Of a stretch of DNA of 64,000 nucleotides, positions 32,981-41,994 are shown piece after piece (positions within the stretch are counted from its first letter, which is position 1; every line of letters starts with the position of its first letter). A program made the position numbers and the translations under genes. The stretch is taken from the NCBI RefSeq assembly GCF_000218895.1, contig NC_015703.1, positions 557,501 through 621,500 of the forward strand. The letters run 5' to 3'. The stretch comes from Runella slithyformis DSM 19594. Lineage in GTDB: Bacteria > Bacteroidota > Bacteroidia > Cytophagales > Spirosomataceae. The notes beneath the pieces are model-generated. The model worked only from the letters and a program-made list of their open reading frames with translations, had not been told where the DNA came from and ran no database searches.

Positions 32981-33982
32981 TTATGACACTAAAATATTTT
33001 TGGCAAACGCCACACATTTGGCCACTTCTTTGACGGCATTGGAACCGGCCGGAATCTCGTATTCCAACTCAACCGTTACGGGAAACCTGTATTTTTTTGC
33101 TTTAAACATCAACAGCATTTCTTTGATAGGCGTATCGCCTTTGCCCCACTCCAGGTTGCCCGCTCCATGTTCGGGAGTGGTGCGGTCTTTGATGTGCATG
33201 GTGGAAATACGGTCGTGTTTTGCTTCCAAAAAGGCCATCAGCGACTCTTTGGTGTTCTTACCGCCGGCAGCCAGATAATGTCCGCAATCGAAATTGATGG
33301 AATTATACGGCGACTGTGCCAATGCCGTATCCCAGAGCGTATCCGTGGCTTGGGTATGGTTATGATAACCTACGTACATTTTGTTTTTAGCCCCCAAATC
33401 ACCCAGACGTTGGGTTTGTTTAGGGTCCGTCGGCAATTCCAACGTAACCGAGGAGGCCCCCAATACTTTCGCTGCCCGCATGCCGTATTCCACTTCCGCA
33501 TCGGTGTTGTTGGGTCCAAAGGCATTGGGTTTGAAGGCATAGATGGTAATGCCGGCATCGTTGTATTTTTTGCGAACCTCTTTGAATTTGTCCATCGAAA
33601 CGTTGGCACGCCATTCGGCTACCTGCCTGTTGTACTCGGCGAGTTGGGCTTTCTGCTCGTCGGTCAGCGGCGGTCTTCTGCCCCCTCCGGCGGGCGGCGG
33701 GCCCATTTGAATGGGTGACTTGGGCTTGCCGGCATAGGCTTCCACGGAATCGCCCATGAGCTCAATGGCCGAGACGTTGGAGTCAATGCAAAATTGCAGT
33801 AATTGGTCCACATCATGGGGCATACTGCGGTAGGAGTACGTGATGACCCCGATCTGCACACCGCCGAATTTGGAATTGGGTTTTTCGGCATTCGCCCATA
33901 CTTGATTGACTTTCAACAGGCCACCCATGGCAGAGAGGGAGGCAAGTGCCATAAAATGACGGCGGGAAACAGTTTTTTTCAT
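32981..33982 (-). CDS. Exported sugar phosphate isomerase/epimerase family protein
   Basis: A 333-residue xylose-isomerase-like TIM barrel. The N-terminus MKKTVSRRHFMALASLSAMGG has a twin-arginine-type SRRHFM motif followed by a hydrophobic stretch. Metal ligand candidates are in VTLELPTD (Glu), YHNHTQ (His), NFDCGHY (Asp, His), MHIKDRT (His) and VELEYE (Glu). An insertion rich in Gly, Pro and Arg (PPPAGGGRRPPL) near residue 96 is unusual. It is a paralogue of the gene at 88. It is 50 bp from the downstream gene-order neighbour at 34033 and probably co-transcribed with it. The sugar substrate is unknown. Confidence 0.8.
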   Translation of the reverse strand: MKKTVSRRHFMALASLSAMGGLLKVNQVWANAEKPNSKFGGVQIGVITYSYRSMPHDVDQLLQFCIDSNVSAIELMGDSVEAYAGKPKSPIQMGPPPAGGGRRPPLTDEQKAQLAEYNRQVAEWRANVSMDKFKEVRKKYNDAGITIYAFKPNAFGPNNTDAEVEYGMRAAKVLGASSVTLELPTDPKQTQRLGDLGAKNKMYVGYHNHTQATDTLWDTALAQSPYNSINFDCGHYLAAGGKNTKESLMAFLEAKHDRISTMHIKDRTTPEHGAGNLEWGKGDTPIKEMLLMFKAKKYRFPVTVELEYEIPAGSNAVKEVAKCVAFAKNILVS

Positions 33983-34032
33983 GATTCGTGTTAAGGTTTA
34001 ATTTTCTTCCATAAGCTACATTCGACCCGCCT

Positions 34033-35667
34033 TTACTTATTGCCGTAGCTCTTATCCAAAAACAGATAACGAGCATCGTTGGCGGCTTTTTCCGCTTTTG
34101 ACTCCGTGTCCAGAATCATGACGGGCGGCGTCGCGTCCCCAGCTTTGGCGACCGGCCACTCGGGCAGTTTGTCGCCGTTAGGATTGCCTGTTTTGATAAA
34201 ATTGGCGAAAAAATTCAGCATCGTGTCGGATACTTTATAGTCATCGGCGGTCCAGGCGTAGTCTTTCACCAGGTGCAGGTTGCCCATGCAGTACTCGATC
34301 TCACAGGCGTGCGGTGCCCCTACAGCCTTGGGCGGCTTGGGGGCATTGCCATCGGCTCTTACCGTACCGCCGGCCAATCCGGAGGCCAATGATTTATCGA
34401 CCAATTCGGGGCGAAGTTTGCTGTACAGATACCGATACACAGGCTGTGTGCTGTTGTTGCGGTGGAGATCGAACCATTTCCAGGTGCTGTACGAAATGAA
34501 GCGGTCGGCGGCCAAGGCCGTAGCCGACAGTTCAATTTCTTTCTCAGAACCGTGCGGGTAGAGCTTCAGCACTTCTTCAAAATCATTCGGGTATTCTTTC
34601 TTTACGCGTGCTACGTAATTTTCCTCTTTGTAGGGTTGTCCCTGCATGAAAGCCCCGCCGGGAATTTCGGCGGAGTTCCAGCCCAACAGCAGAGGCACCT
34701 GTGCCTGCTCTTTGGCCGCAAAGATCTGAGGGATGGTTTTAGGCAGAAAATAGCCATCAATGACGATGGGAAAACCAAACATTTTTGATTCATCAAACAG
34801 CTCATACACATCTCTTGACGATAAGGCTCTCAGTTGTTTGATTGTGGCTACGCCCGCTTTTTTCAGAAAGTCCACGCCCATCTTTTCGCCATCGGCCAAA
34901 GGGACCGGAGCCATCGTAGGATTGATCCCTGCACCGCTCTCGCCGATCGCGCCGGCAATGAGGCCTCTTGACAGCGGCGATGACATTTGCATACTGACCG
35001 CGATCGAGCCCGCCGACTCCCCGGCAAGGGTGATCTTTTTGGGGTCTCCGCCAAAGGCAGCGATGTTTTTCTGTACCCATTTCAACGCAGCGGCCTGATC
35101 CAGCATGCCGTAATTGCCCGATGCCTTGTAAGGCGCTTCGGCCGAAAGCTCGGGATGGGCCAAAAAGCCAAAAATATTAAGGCGATAATTGCAGGTAACG
35201 ACCACAATGCCTTTTTTGGCCATGGACTCGCCGTCGTAGCGCGGCTCGGAGCCATCGCCGGCGGCGTTACCGCCTCCGTAGTAGTATAATAAAACGGGTA
35301 ACCCTTTGGTGTTGCGCTTGGCAGGCGTCCATACATTTAGGTACAGACAGTCTTCACTCAATCCGTCGGAGCGGGAATTCATATCGCCAAACACGATTTT
35401 CTGCATCGGGCGCGGACCGAATTTCTTGGTTTCTTTGACGCCTTTCCAATTTTCGGCCGGTTGAGGCGCTTTCCAGCGCAGATCACCCACGGGCGGCTTG
35501 GCAAAAGGGACGCCGAAATACGTTTGTATCCCCGTTTTGGTATCGTAATTTCCTTCAATGATTCCGTTCTCAACGGTGGTTTGCACCGCAAAAGCATTGT
35601 TGCCCTGCGCCATCACGGCACCGCTCAACAGGCAAAGGATGCCTAACAAATAGCCTTTTCTTTTCAT
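34033..35667 (-). CDS. Secreted carboxylesterase (type-B, PF00135)
   Basis: A 544-residue type-B carboxylesterase with a signal peptide (MKRKGYLLGILCLLSGAVMA before QGNN). The oxyanion region reads YYYGGGNAAG instead of the common HGGG. The elbow is TLAGESAGSIAV with the catalytic Ser, and the late GAPHACEIEYCMG carries the catalytic His. It is the first gene of the minus-strand run 35667 to 30158 (with isomerase, esterase and second carboxylesterase). It is divergent from the Nudix-type regulator at 35744, which may control the run through the inverted repeat at 35687. Confidence 0.84.
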   Translation of the reverse strand: MKRKGYLLGILCLLSGAVMAQGNNAFAVQTTVENGIIEGNYDTKTGIQTYFGVPFAKPPVGDLRWKAPQPAENWKGVKETKKFGPRPMQKIVFGDMNSRSDGLSEDCLYLNVWTPAKRNTKGLPVLLYYYGGGNAAGDGSEPRYDGESMAKKGIVVVTCNYRLNIFGFLAHPELSAEAPYKASGNYGMLDQAAALKWVQKNIAAFGGDPKKITLAGESAGSIAVSMQMSSPLSRGLIAGAIGESGAGINPTMAPVPLADGEKMGVDFLKKAGVATIKQLRALSSRDVYELFDESKMFGFPIVIDGYFLPKTIPQIFAAKEQAQVPLLLGWNSAEIPGGAFMQGQPYKEENYVARVKKEYPNDFEEVLKLYPHGSEKEIELSATALAADRFISYSTWKWFDLHRNNSTQPVYRYLYSKLRPELVDKSLASGLAGGTVRADGNAPKPPKAVGAPHACEIEYCMGNLHLVKDYAWTADDYKVSDTMLNFFANFIKTGNPNGDKLPEWPVAKAGDATPPVMILDTESKAEKAANDARYLFLDKSYGNK

Positions 35668-35686
35668 TTTCTTGGGTTAAATTTAT

Positions 35687-35711
35687 TTATTGTCTCAATC
35701 TGTGACAATAA
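35687..35711. promoter_or_regulatory. Candidate operator between carboxylesterase and Nudix regulator
   Basis: Inverted repeat TTATTGTC (35687-35694) and GACAATAA (35704-35711) with a 9-bp spacer, 20 bp upstream of the carboxylesterase start and in the shared 76-bp region with the divergent regulator. NrtR-type regulators bind palindromes of this size. Confidence 0.5.
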
Positions 35712-35738
35712 TAATTCACTTTTTGAAATATCCCTAGT

Positions 35739-35746
35739 TAATTTTG
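35739..35746 (+). promoter_or_regulatory. -7 element of the Nudix regulator gene
   Basis: TAATTTTG fits TAnnTTTG exactly. It overlaps the first possible codon at 35744, so translation probably starts further down, at TTG 35774, TTG 35792 or GTG 35795. Confidence 0.4.
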
Positions 35747-36487
35747 AAAAAATTGGTAGATTGCCACAAAAAATTGAACTTAATCCTTGAATTGGTGAAC
35801 GAAAAAGACTTTTTAACGAATATTGCCTTTGACTCGGTGGTGTTTGGCTTTTCGGAAGGCTCGCTGAAAATCTTGATCATGGAATACCACAACACCGGAT
35901 TCTTCGCATTGCCGGGCGGGTTCGTCCATCGAGACGAAAACCTCAACGATGCCGTCAGAAGAGGGCTCAAAGAGCGCACGGGACTGGACAATATCTATTT
36001 GGAGCAGTTTTATACATTTGGAGATACGGCCCGCAGTCAACCCGAGATCATGCAGACCATTCTGGAATCAAGCGGCTATTCGTTGGAGCAATACGCATGG
36101 CTGCTCGACCGCTTTATTTCCGTGGCCTATTACGCGTTGATCAATTACAAAGACGTCGTTCCCCAGCCCGACGCCCTTTCGGATTCGTGCGAGTGGTACG
36201 ACATTGACGCGCTGCCGCCGCTCATCTTCGACCACGCCGACATCGTCGCCAAAGCGCTGCAAACCCTGCGCGACAATCTGGACCGTAAATTGGAAGGTAT
36301 GAATCTTTTGCCGCCCCGCTTCACGATGAATGAGCTGCAAAAAGTATATGAAGTGATTTTGGGAGAGAAAATCCGAAGGACCACGTTTCAACGTAAGATG
36401 CTCAGTCTGGGCATCCTAAAACGCCACGAAAAGCAATACCTGGGCAAAGCCCACAAAGCTCCGTTTCTGTATAGTTTTGAGGTATAA
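35744..36487 (+). CDS. Nudix-domain transcriptional regulator (NrtR/AraR-like)
   Basis: Up to 247 residues: an N-terminal Nudix fold and a C-terminal winged helix (FTMNELQKVYEVILGEKIRRTTFQRKM, then GILKRHEK). The Nudix box GGFVHRDENLNDAVRRGLKE differs from G-x5-E-x7-R-E-U-x-E-E: the first Glu after Arg is Gly and one of the paired Glu is Arg, so hydrolysis is unlikely and the domain probably senses a sugar or nucleotide. In Bacteroidetes such proteins control pentose genes (AraR). No ATG opens the gene; the true start may be TTG 35774/35792 or GTG 35795. It likely controls the divergent esterase group. Confidence 0.8.
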   Translation: MKKLVDCHKKLNLILELVNEKDFLTNIAFDSVVFGFSEGSLKILIMEYHNTGFFALPGGFVHRDENLNDAVRRGLKERTGLDNIYLEQFYTFGDTARSQPEIMQTILESSGYSLEQYAWLLDRFISVAYYALINYKDVVPQPDALSDSCEWYDIDALPPLIFDHADIVAKALQTLRDNLDRKLEGMNLLPPRFTMNELQKVYEVILGEKIRRTTFQRKMLSLGILKRHEKQYLGKAHKAPFLYSFEV

Positions 36488-37000
36488 ATACGTCAGTGAA
36501 GGCCGGGCACAAAAAACGTCGGCGAGGGCTGGGTCGCAACGGCCGGGGCTGCCCGTACGGCACCATGCCCTACGGTTTCGTCAGACTTGATATGTACATT
36601 GGAGAGATAGCCCCTGCCCTGAATTTTGGGCAATTTTCACGGCTTTTCGGCCTTTGTATTCAACAAACTCCACCTTCCTGAAAACTCCGCTTTTCAGGAA
36701 TCAGCGGAATCGTAAAGTCGGCGGATGCGGTGGGTAAAAGCGCTGCTTTGCTCTTATTTTTTTGCGCAAAACCTTGAATGATAATCTGAAGAAAGACAGG
36801 CAAAAAGCGGATATAAGCGGTTTTGGGGGCAATACCGATTTAACGGCACGGGGGCGGTAAGACATACATGGCCGGAAGGCAAAAAAGCAAGGTAATCTTT
36901 AAACATCCGCGCTTTACCCGACCTTTTTCCTCTTTTCAGCCTCTGTACAACCTACAAAACAAAACCATTGCCTGCTGTTGATTCCGGCGGATTTTCATTT

Positions 37001-37016
37001 CTTACCATTTGGTAAG
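37001..37016. promoter_or_regulatory. Operator-like palindrome upstream of the reductase
   Basis: CTTACCA-TT-TGGTAAG, perfect 7-bp arms, 22 bp upstream of the TATTTTTG element at 37038-37045. Position suits control of the reductase and Crp-like gene pair. Confidence 0.45.
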
Positions 37017-37037
37017 TGCCGCTAATCTTGGGTTGTC

Positions 37038-37045
37038 TATTTTTG
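37038..37045 (+). promoter_or_regulatory. -7 element TATTTTTG of the reductase gene
   Basis: Exact TAnnTTTG match 22 bp before the ATG at 37068. No clear TTTG lies 19 bp upstream, so an activator may be needed. Confidence 0.4.
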
Positions 37046-37067
37046 CCCAAACTAAAAATGAAAACAA

Positions 37068-38090
37068 ATGAAAAAGGTACTGTTAACGGGCATTACGGGT
37101 TTTTTGGGTTCGCATACGGCCATTCAATTACTGGAAAAAAACTACGAAGTCATCGGCACGCTCAGAAGCTTGAAGCGAGCGGAATCTATCAAAAACACGA
37201 TCGCAAAACATACGGATAAAGTACAGAATTTAACATTGGTCGAAGCGGAACTCAACGACAAAGGCATTTGGCAAAAGCTCACGGAATCCGTGGATTATGT
37301 ACAGCACATTGCCTCACCGTTTCCCAGAGAATTGCCCAAAAATGACGACGAATTGATCATTCCCGCTAAAAATGGGGTATTGAATATCCTGAAAGCCGCT
37401 TCGCAAAACGGCGTCAAACGAGTGGTTCTGACTTCATCGTCTTCCGCCATTTTATACGGACGGGAAAAACACGACCGCAATGGAACATTTGATGAAACCA
37501 CCTGGACAGATGTGACCAATACAGCCGATACGACACCGTACTTCCGAAGTAAAACCATCGCCGAAAAAGCCGCCTGGGACTTTATTGCCAACGATACCTC
37601 CGGGATGCAATTGGCAACGGTTCTTCCCGGGGCGATACTCGGCCCGGTATTGGAAGAAGACTTCGGGACTTCGGCCAATATTGTCATCAAAGCCCTTGAC
37701 GGAACCATGCCCGCCGTTCCGAAGATCGGTTTCGACATGGTCGATGTGCGATCGGTGGCGGAATTATTGATTTTGGCGATGGAAAAACCACAGGCGGCCA
37801 ATCAGCGCTATGCGGGGTCGGCGGGGTTCATGACCTTTAAAGACGTGATAGAAGTACTGAGGAGCGGCTTTCCCAACCGAAAATTCCCCTCAATGGTTTT
37901 GCCTGATTTTGCAGTACGGCTGTTTTCCAACTTTGATAAAACCTTACAGCCCATTTTAATAGACCTGAGTGTGCAACGTAAGCTCAGCAATGGAAAGGCC
38001 GTCAATCAATTAGGATGGCACCCCCTCTCCAATAAAGAGGCGATTTTGTCCTGTGCCAAAAGCGTGCTCGAACTTGGGATAGTGAAATAG
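37068..38090 (+). CDS. NAD(P)-dependent aldehyde/ketone reductase (extended SDR, DFR-like)
   Basis: A 340-residue extended SDR of the NAD-dependent epimerase family, dihydroflavonol/cinnamoyl reductase branch. The cofactor motif TGITGFLG is at 7-14. The catalytic Ser is in VVLTSSSSAILYG and Tyr-Lys in TPYFRSKTIAEKA. Members reduce aldehydes or ketones with NADPH. A role in handling aromatic aldehydes fits the locus but is inferred. It is followed 22 bp later by a Crp-type regulator on the same strand, suggesting a two-gene operon. Confidence 0.82.
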   Translation: MKKVLLTGITGFLGSHTAIQLLEKNYEVIGTLRSLKRAESIKNTIAKHTDKVQNLTLVEAELNDKGIWQKLTESVDYVQHIASPFPRELPKNDDELIIPAKNGVLNILKAASQNGVKRVVLTSSSSAILYGREKHDRNGTFDETTWTDVTNTADTTPYFRSKTIAEKAAWDFIANDTSGMQLATVLPGAILGPVLEEDFGTSANIVIKALDGTMPAVPKIGFDMVDVRSVAELLILAMEKPQAANQRYAGSAGFMTFKDVIEVLRSGFPNRKFPSMVLPDFAVRLFSNFDKTLQPILIDLSVQRKLSNGKAVNQLGWHPLSNKEAILSCAKSVLELGIVK

Positions 38091-38112
38091 GTGTTGACAG
38101 AAAAAACAGGGT

Positions 38113-38691
38113 ATGGTAAATCTTACAGCAGCACTTCGATTCGGCGGCATATTAAACGAAAACAGTATTCAAAAGGTACTGGAAAATGTAACCGAAACCC
38201 GCCTGAAAGCGAACGAGCATTTTTTGGCATTCGGTCAGATCGCCCACGAGATCATGTTTGTGAGCGAAGGTATTCTTCGCAGCTACGACGTTGACAATCA
38301 GGGTGAAGAAATCACCAAATACTTTGTCAGACCCAATCAGTTTTACGCCGATTTGGAGAGTTATTACAATCTGACTCCCTGCGAAAATGCCATTCAGGCT
38401 GTTACGAATGCGCAGGTGTATGTGATCAAGCGCAAAGCGTGGGAGACACTGAATGAAACTGTTCCGAATTTTTATCTCTACACCAAAAGCATCATTGAGG
38501 CCACTTTGCTTAATAAGATCAAAGACAATGATTTTCTGAACTACGGTACAGCCATGGATAAATACCGTGAATTGCAGAAAAGGTACCCGGAAATCGTACG
38601 TACGGTACCGCAACAATACATTGCTTCGTACCTCAAAATCACGCCGCAATCATTGAGTCGAATCCGAAAAGCCATGAGCAAAAAGGAATGA
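38113..38691 (+). CDS. Crp/Fnr family transcriptional regulator
   Basis: A 192-residue cyclic-nucleotide-binding-fold regulator. The N-terminal beta roll includes FVSEGILRSYDVDNQGEEITKYF. The C-terminal helix-turn-helix ends with IASYLKITPQSLSRIRKAM, a typical Bacteroidota Crp-like recognition helix. It lacks an Fnr Cys cluster. The effector is unknown; many such proteins in this phylum are small stress or redox regulators. It probably shares the promoter of the reductase gene 22 bp upstream and could control it. Confidence 0.85.
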   Translation: MVNLTAALRFGGILNENSIQKVLENVTETRLKANEHFLAFGQIAHEIMFVSEGILRSYDVDNQGEEITKYFVRPNQFYADLESYYNLTPCENAIQAVTNAQVYVIKRKAWETLNETVPNFYLYTKSIIEATLLNKIKDNDFLNYGTAMDKYRELQKRYPEIVRTVPQQYIASYLKITPQSLSRIRKAMSKKE

Positions 38692-38879
38692 AATTACCTC
38701 CGCGGTATGGCAGGAGTTCGCCAATGGAAAATGATTTGTTATTAACCGAAAGCCGGGGAAGGATACGCAACGGGCGTGTCCAACGGAGCCATGTCGGCGT
38801 ATCGGCCGGTAGGTGAACTTCCCCGCAAAATGGCCGCGCGACCGATCTGAGCTTTTTCAGGGATGTCAGTGAAGGTCAC

Positions 38880-39893
38880 CTATATAGTCACGACGATCTT
38901 GCTTTCATTACCCTGCGCGGCCAACTCTAAAGCGGCCTGCAGATGATCGAAATCAGTATAACTTGAAATAATAAAACCCGGGCGAATGACCTTGGCGCGA
39001 ATCAGTTGCATGGCCCGCCGGAAGTCGAACGGATGATCGTAGATGATGGACGGCACGATATGAATGCCTTCCCGGGCAATTTTCAGGGGTTGAAAAGAGG
39101 CCAAGTTGGCCGACAGGCCCACCAAGACAATTTCAGAACCGCGTGGTGCGGCAGCCGTAGCCAACGAAGCCGTAAAGGCCGAGCCGGCACATTCAAAAAC
39201 GGCACACACTTCGTTTTCGGCCCAAAGGTTGGACAGTTCAGCGCTTTGCTCTTCTAAACTCCCCTGCGGCACGGTGGGAATCGCGCCCATGTCGGCGGCC
39301 ATGTTTCGCTTGGTTTCGTTGAGTTCCGACACAAAAACGCGGTAGCCCAACGCCAACGCCAAGTGCGTTACCAGCAAGCCGATGGCTCCCAAGCCAATGA
39401 CGGCAATGGTGTCTCCGGGTTTGGATTGGGTTGAAAACAACGCATGAACGGCCACCGCCGTAGGTTCAAGCACCACGGCATCTTCCTCCGAAATGTCGTC
39501 GGGTACGTGCCGGGCAAAATCGGCCGGCAGCACGACATACTCCGCAAAACAGCCCGCTTCCAGTAAGCCCACGACGCGTTTATTGATGCAGATATTTCCG
39601 CGCCCGCTCACGCAAAAGCGGCATTGTCGGCAGGGAATGTTAGGCTCGACCGCCACCCGCTCGCCGATGTGCCGCCCCGCTACCCCCTCCCCGATCTTAT
39701 CGATCATGCCCAAGCCCTCGTGCCCGATGACGGTAGGATTAGCCAACAGCCGATGCCCTAAAAAAAGGTGTACATCGGAGCCGCAAATGCCTACTTTCGA
39801 CAGTTTTATGCGCACTTCTCCCGCTTTGGGTTCGGGCGTTTCTACAGCGGTGAGGTGAATGTGATGGGGCTGGGTAAGGACGCCTGCTTTCAT
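38880..39893 (-). CDS. Zinc-dependent medium-chain alcohol dehydrogenase
   Basis: A 337-residue MDR dehydrogenase. The catalytic zinc residues are in VGICGSDVH (Cys) and IGHEGLGMI (His-Glu). The structural zinc lobe CRQCRFCVSGRGNIC has all four cysteines. The Rossmann segment is IAVIGLGAIGLLVTHLAL. The family includes sorbitol, xylitol, L-idonate and galactitol dehydrogenases, so it likely oxidises a polyol or sugar acid with NAD. It starts 2 bp after the Fic gene stop on the same strand, so both may be read from one message. Confidence 0.85.
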   Translation of the reverse strand: MKAGVLTQPHHIHLTAVETPEPKAGEVRIKLSKVGICGSDVHLFLGHRLLANPTVIGHEGLGMIDKIGEGVAGRHIGERVAVEPNIPCRQCRFCVSGRGNICINKRVVGLLEAGCFAEYVVLPADFARHVPDDISEEDAVVLEPTAVAVHALFSTQSKPGDTIAVIGLGAIGLLVTHLALALGYRVFVSELNETKRNMAADMGAIPTVPQGSLEEQSAELSNLWAENEVCAVFECAGSAFTASLATAAAPRGSEIVLVGLSANLASFQPLKIAREGIHIVPSIIYDHPFDFRRAMQLIRAKVIRPGFIISSYTDFDHLQAALELAAQGNESKIVVTI

Positions 39894-39895
39894 GT

Positions 39896-41353
39896 TTATA
39901 TTTCACTTGCAATCTGAGCAATCATTACAGTCAATATATTTTCAAGGTGTAATCGAATGTTTTTCTCTTTTGATGAAATCTCATCTTTAATTGAAATAAC
40001 ATGGGGTTTGATGTCAAGCGGGATTGTAGTATCACTGTTTTCATCAAGTAAAATCCCTTTATACTCTAAGAAAGCTCCAATTGCAATTACACTATCATCA
40101 TATCCAAAATGATGTAAGGTAATACCCAACTCATATTTCCTGCTGTCGAATCTAATTCCGAACTTAAAGTATGCTTTAGGTAAGGTTCGATTAAAATAGT
40201 AATTATGTTTATTGGCATAACTTACGATTTGCTCGTAATAATAATGTTGTTTAGTAGCATCATTAGGATTTCCACTTCCAATATAGAATGAAACACTTTC
40301 ATCAAATTCTGCTTCAAGTTTGCGTTTATATTCATTGAGAAATTTATTGCAATATTCAAACACCTGTAACCTGTTGTCAGCAAGCATTCTTTCATATTTC
40401 TTTTGTTTTTCTCTCTGTTTTTCAAGAATTTTTTGTTTGAAAATATTTGTCACTTCATTCAAAGATGTATTACTTACTTCTTTGATATTCAACGCTTCTT
40501 CTATATTTCGTTTTTGGATTTCAGCAAAGTAGGTAACTAACTTCTGAGGTCTTTCAAAATCAGCTTCTTCTAATGCCTGAATGTATTTAACCTTTGCTTC
40601 CTCACGCAATACTGTAATTGGAAAATAATTATTTTTTATAAGAATTAGACTTGCAACTAACCTAACAACTCGACCGTTTCCGTCCTGAAATGGGTGAATA
40701 GTTGTAAATGCATGATGTACCCACGTCGCTGTAATAAGTGGACTTATTTTTTGCTCATTTAATTCATTATAAATTTCAATCAATCTATCCATCTCTGCTT
40801 CCACATGTTCGGGTGGACAATACAGAATAGTCGTCCCGTCATCTCGTGTCGGATTATTTTCATGCTCTTTAAATCTACCCTTGATAAGCGGGATTTTTGT
40901 TTTATTTCCAAATTGGTCTCTACCCTCAGCATATTCCTGATGCCGTGTTGTTAATTGATGCAGTTCACATATAAAACCTTTGGTAAGCGGCCTATCATCT
41001 TTTACTATATCAAAAATAAAATCGACTGCATCAAGATGGTCCTGTAAATGATTAAAAAGAGCCTGTTTTGGTATATTTGTATCTCCGTGGCTTACCAGCG
41101 ACGAAATAAATCCTTCATTAATTAAGGTTTCTGTAACTCCTTTATCAATATCATACATTCTTTCAACAATACCTGTTTCTATAGCATGCCGTCTTTTCAG
41201 CTTATTAATAAAATCTTCATACTCTTTTGAATTTGCCTGTAAGACTTCCCTCCGCGCAAACCAAGATGGCGCAATATCATCTAACAAAGATGTATCACAA
41301 TTTTTCCAGTTGTCAGAAAATGAAATATATTTCCAAAGTCTATGTAATGCCAT
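39896..41353 (-). CDS. Fic domain protein
   Basis: A 485-residue Fic protein. The active-site motif HPFQDGNGRVVR is complete at 220-231, so AMP-transfer to a protein target is plausible. TGIVER at 60-65 lies where class II Fic proteins have the inhibitory (S/T)-x3-E-(G/N) helix, but the last residue is Arg. The long C-terminus after residue 300 has a coiled-coil-like stretch (KQKILEKQREKQKKYERM). Codons are visibly AT-richer than in the flanking metabolic genes, which suggests transfer. No separate antitoxin gene is adjacent. The alcohol dehydrogenase starts 2 bp downstream. Confidence 0.87.
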   Translation of the reverse strand: MALHRLWKYISFSDNWKNCDTSLLDDIAPSWFARREVLQANSKEYEDFINKLKRRHAIETGIVERMYDIDKGVTETLINEGFISSLVSHGDTNIPKQALFNHLQDHLDAVDFIFDIVKDDRPLTKGFICELHQLTTRHQEYAEGRDQFGNKTKIPLIKGRFKEHENNPTRDDGTTILYCPPEHVEAEMDRLIEIYNELNEQKISPLITATWVHHAFTTIHPFQDGNGRVVRLVASLILIKNNYFPITVLREEAKVKYIQALEEADFERPQKLVTYFAEIQKRNIEEALNIKEVSNTSLNEVTNIFKQKILEKQREKQKKYERMLADNRLQVFEYCNKFLNEYKRKLEAEFDESVSFYIGSGNPNDATKQHYYYEQIVSYANKHNYYFNRTLPKAYFKFGIRFDSRKYELGITLHHFGYDDSVIAIGAFLEYKGILLDENSDTTIPLDIKPHVISIKDEISSKEKNIRLHLENILTVMIAQIASEI

Positions 41354-41656
41354 ACTAATTATATTTTAATAAAATGTCTGTCAAATAGATGATAATCTCC
41401 ATTGTAGAGGATATTTAACGAATTAATTGTAAGTATAATTCCTATGAAAGAGCATGAAACTCATTCCGGAACAATCAAAGCCCAAAGTTAGACTTTTCAA
41501 AACTAATTGCCTTACTATCGCATCTGCTCTTCAACTTATGTATTAAGCAGTAATTTAAAGAAAAAACACCCCACAAAACACCCTACAAAAGTAGTAGAAG
41601 CCCCCTCTCCCTGCCTTGTCAAAGGAACCTAAACCTATCAATCAGAATTTCGCCGA
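41354..41656. other. AT-rich intergenic region
   Basis: Nothing coding is supported between the Fic gene and the transporter remnant. A short tandem of CACAAAACACCC-like units lies near 41564-41590. Confidence 0.4.
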
Positions 41657-41956
41657 ATGACCTGCGAAGCGCTGCAAACCCGTTTTACATCTTTGATTGA
41701 CCACAACCCCATGAATACGTTCCAAGTCCTCATGGTGGCGATTTGCTTCATTCTCAACATGAACGATGGCATTGATGTCTTGGTGGTCTCGTTTTCAGGT
41801 TCCGAAATCGTGAAAGAATGGGGGCTTTCCAAAACGGAATTGGGCTACATTTTCAGCGCGGGTTTGATGGGTATGACGGTCGGGGCGTTTTTTCCGGCTG
41901 CCGCTTTTAGTGACGGGGTTGTTTGTTTTCAGCCTGAAATCGAAGAATTTTGAGGA
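41657..41956 (+). pseudogene. Remnant of an aromatic acid:H+ symporter (AAHS-type MFS)
   Basis: The first 75 codons encode the start of an AAHS-family transporter: LIDHNPMNTFQVLMVAICF, MNDGIDVLVVSFSGSEI and LGYIFSAGLMGMTVGAFF. The frame then leaves the family at FFPAA and stops at 41953. In the next frame the DNA reads LLVTGLFVFSLKSK, which looks like the last helix and tail of an MFS protein, so an internal deletion of most of the gene is likely. AAHS proteins import 4-hydroxybenzoate, protocatechuate or hydroxycinnamates; the transporter beside the feruloyl-CoA operon has therefore been lost. Paired palindromes and the second IS follow within 50 bp. Confidence 0.65.
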
Positions 41957-41994
41957 GGAGGTAAACTATCTGCTCAATGCCTGTTTTATCACAT

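Larger units (their letters stand above)
36488..37067. other. 580-bp intergenic region
   Basis: No coding region is convincing; a 61-codon frame at 36496 has no family features. A perfect hairpin TTCCTGAAAA (36675-36684) and TTTTCAGGAA (36691-36700) with a 6-base loop may be a terminator or a repeat. The end of the region holds the operator-like palindrome and promoter of the reductase gene. Confidence 0.5.

Noticed and set aside
36496-36681. 61-residue basic reading frame
   Set aside because: No family features, no promoter or start signal, and the base pattern looks like repeat-rich intergenic DNA.
41564-41590. CACAAAACACCC tandem as part of the IS target
   Set aside because: It lies over 400 bp from the IS end and has no palindrome; it looks like simple low-complexity sequence.
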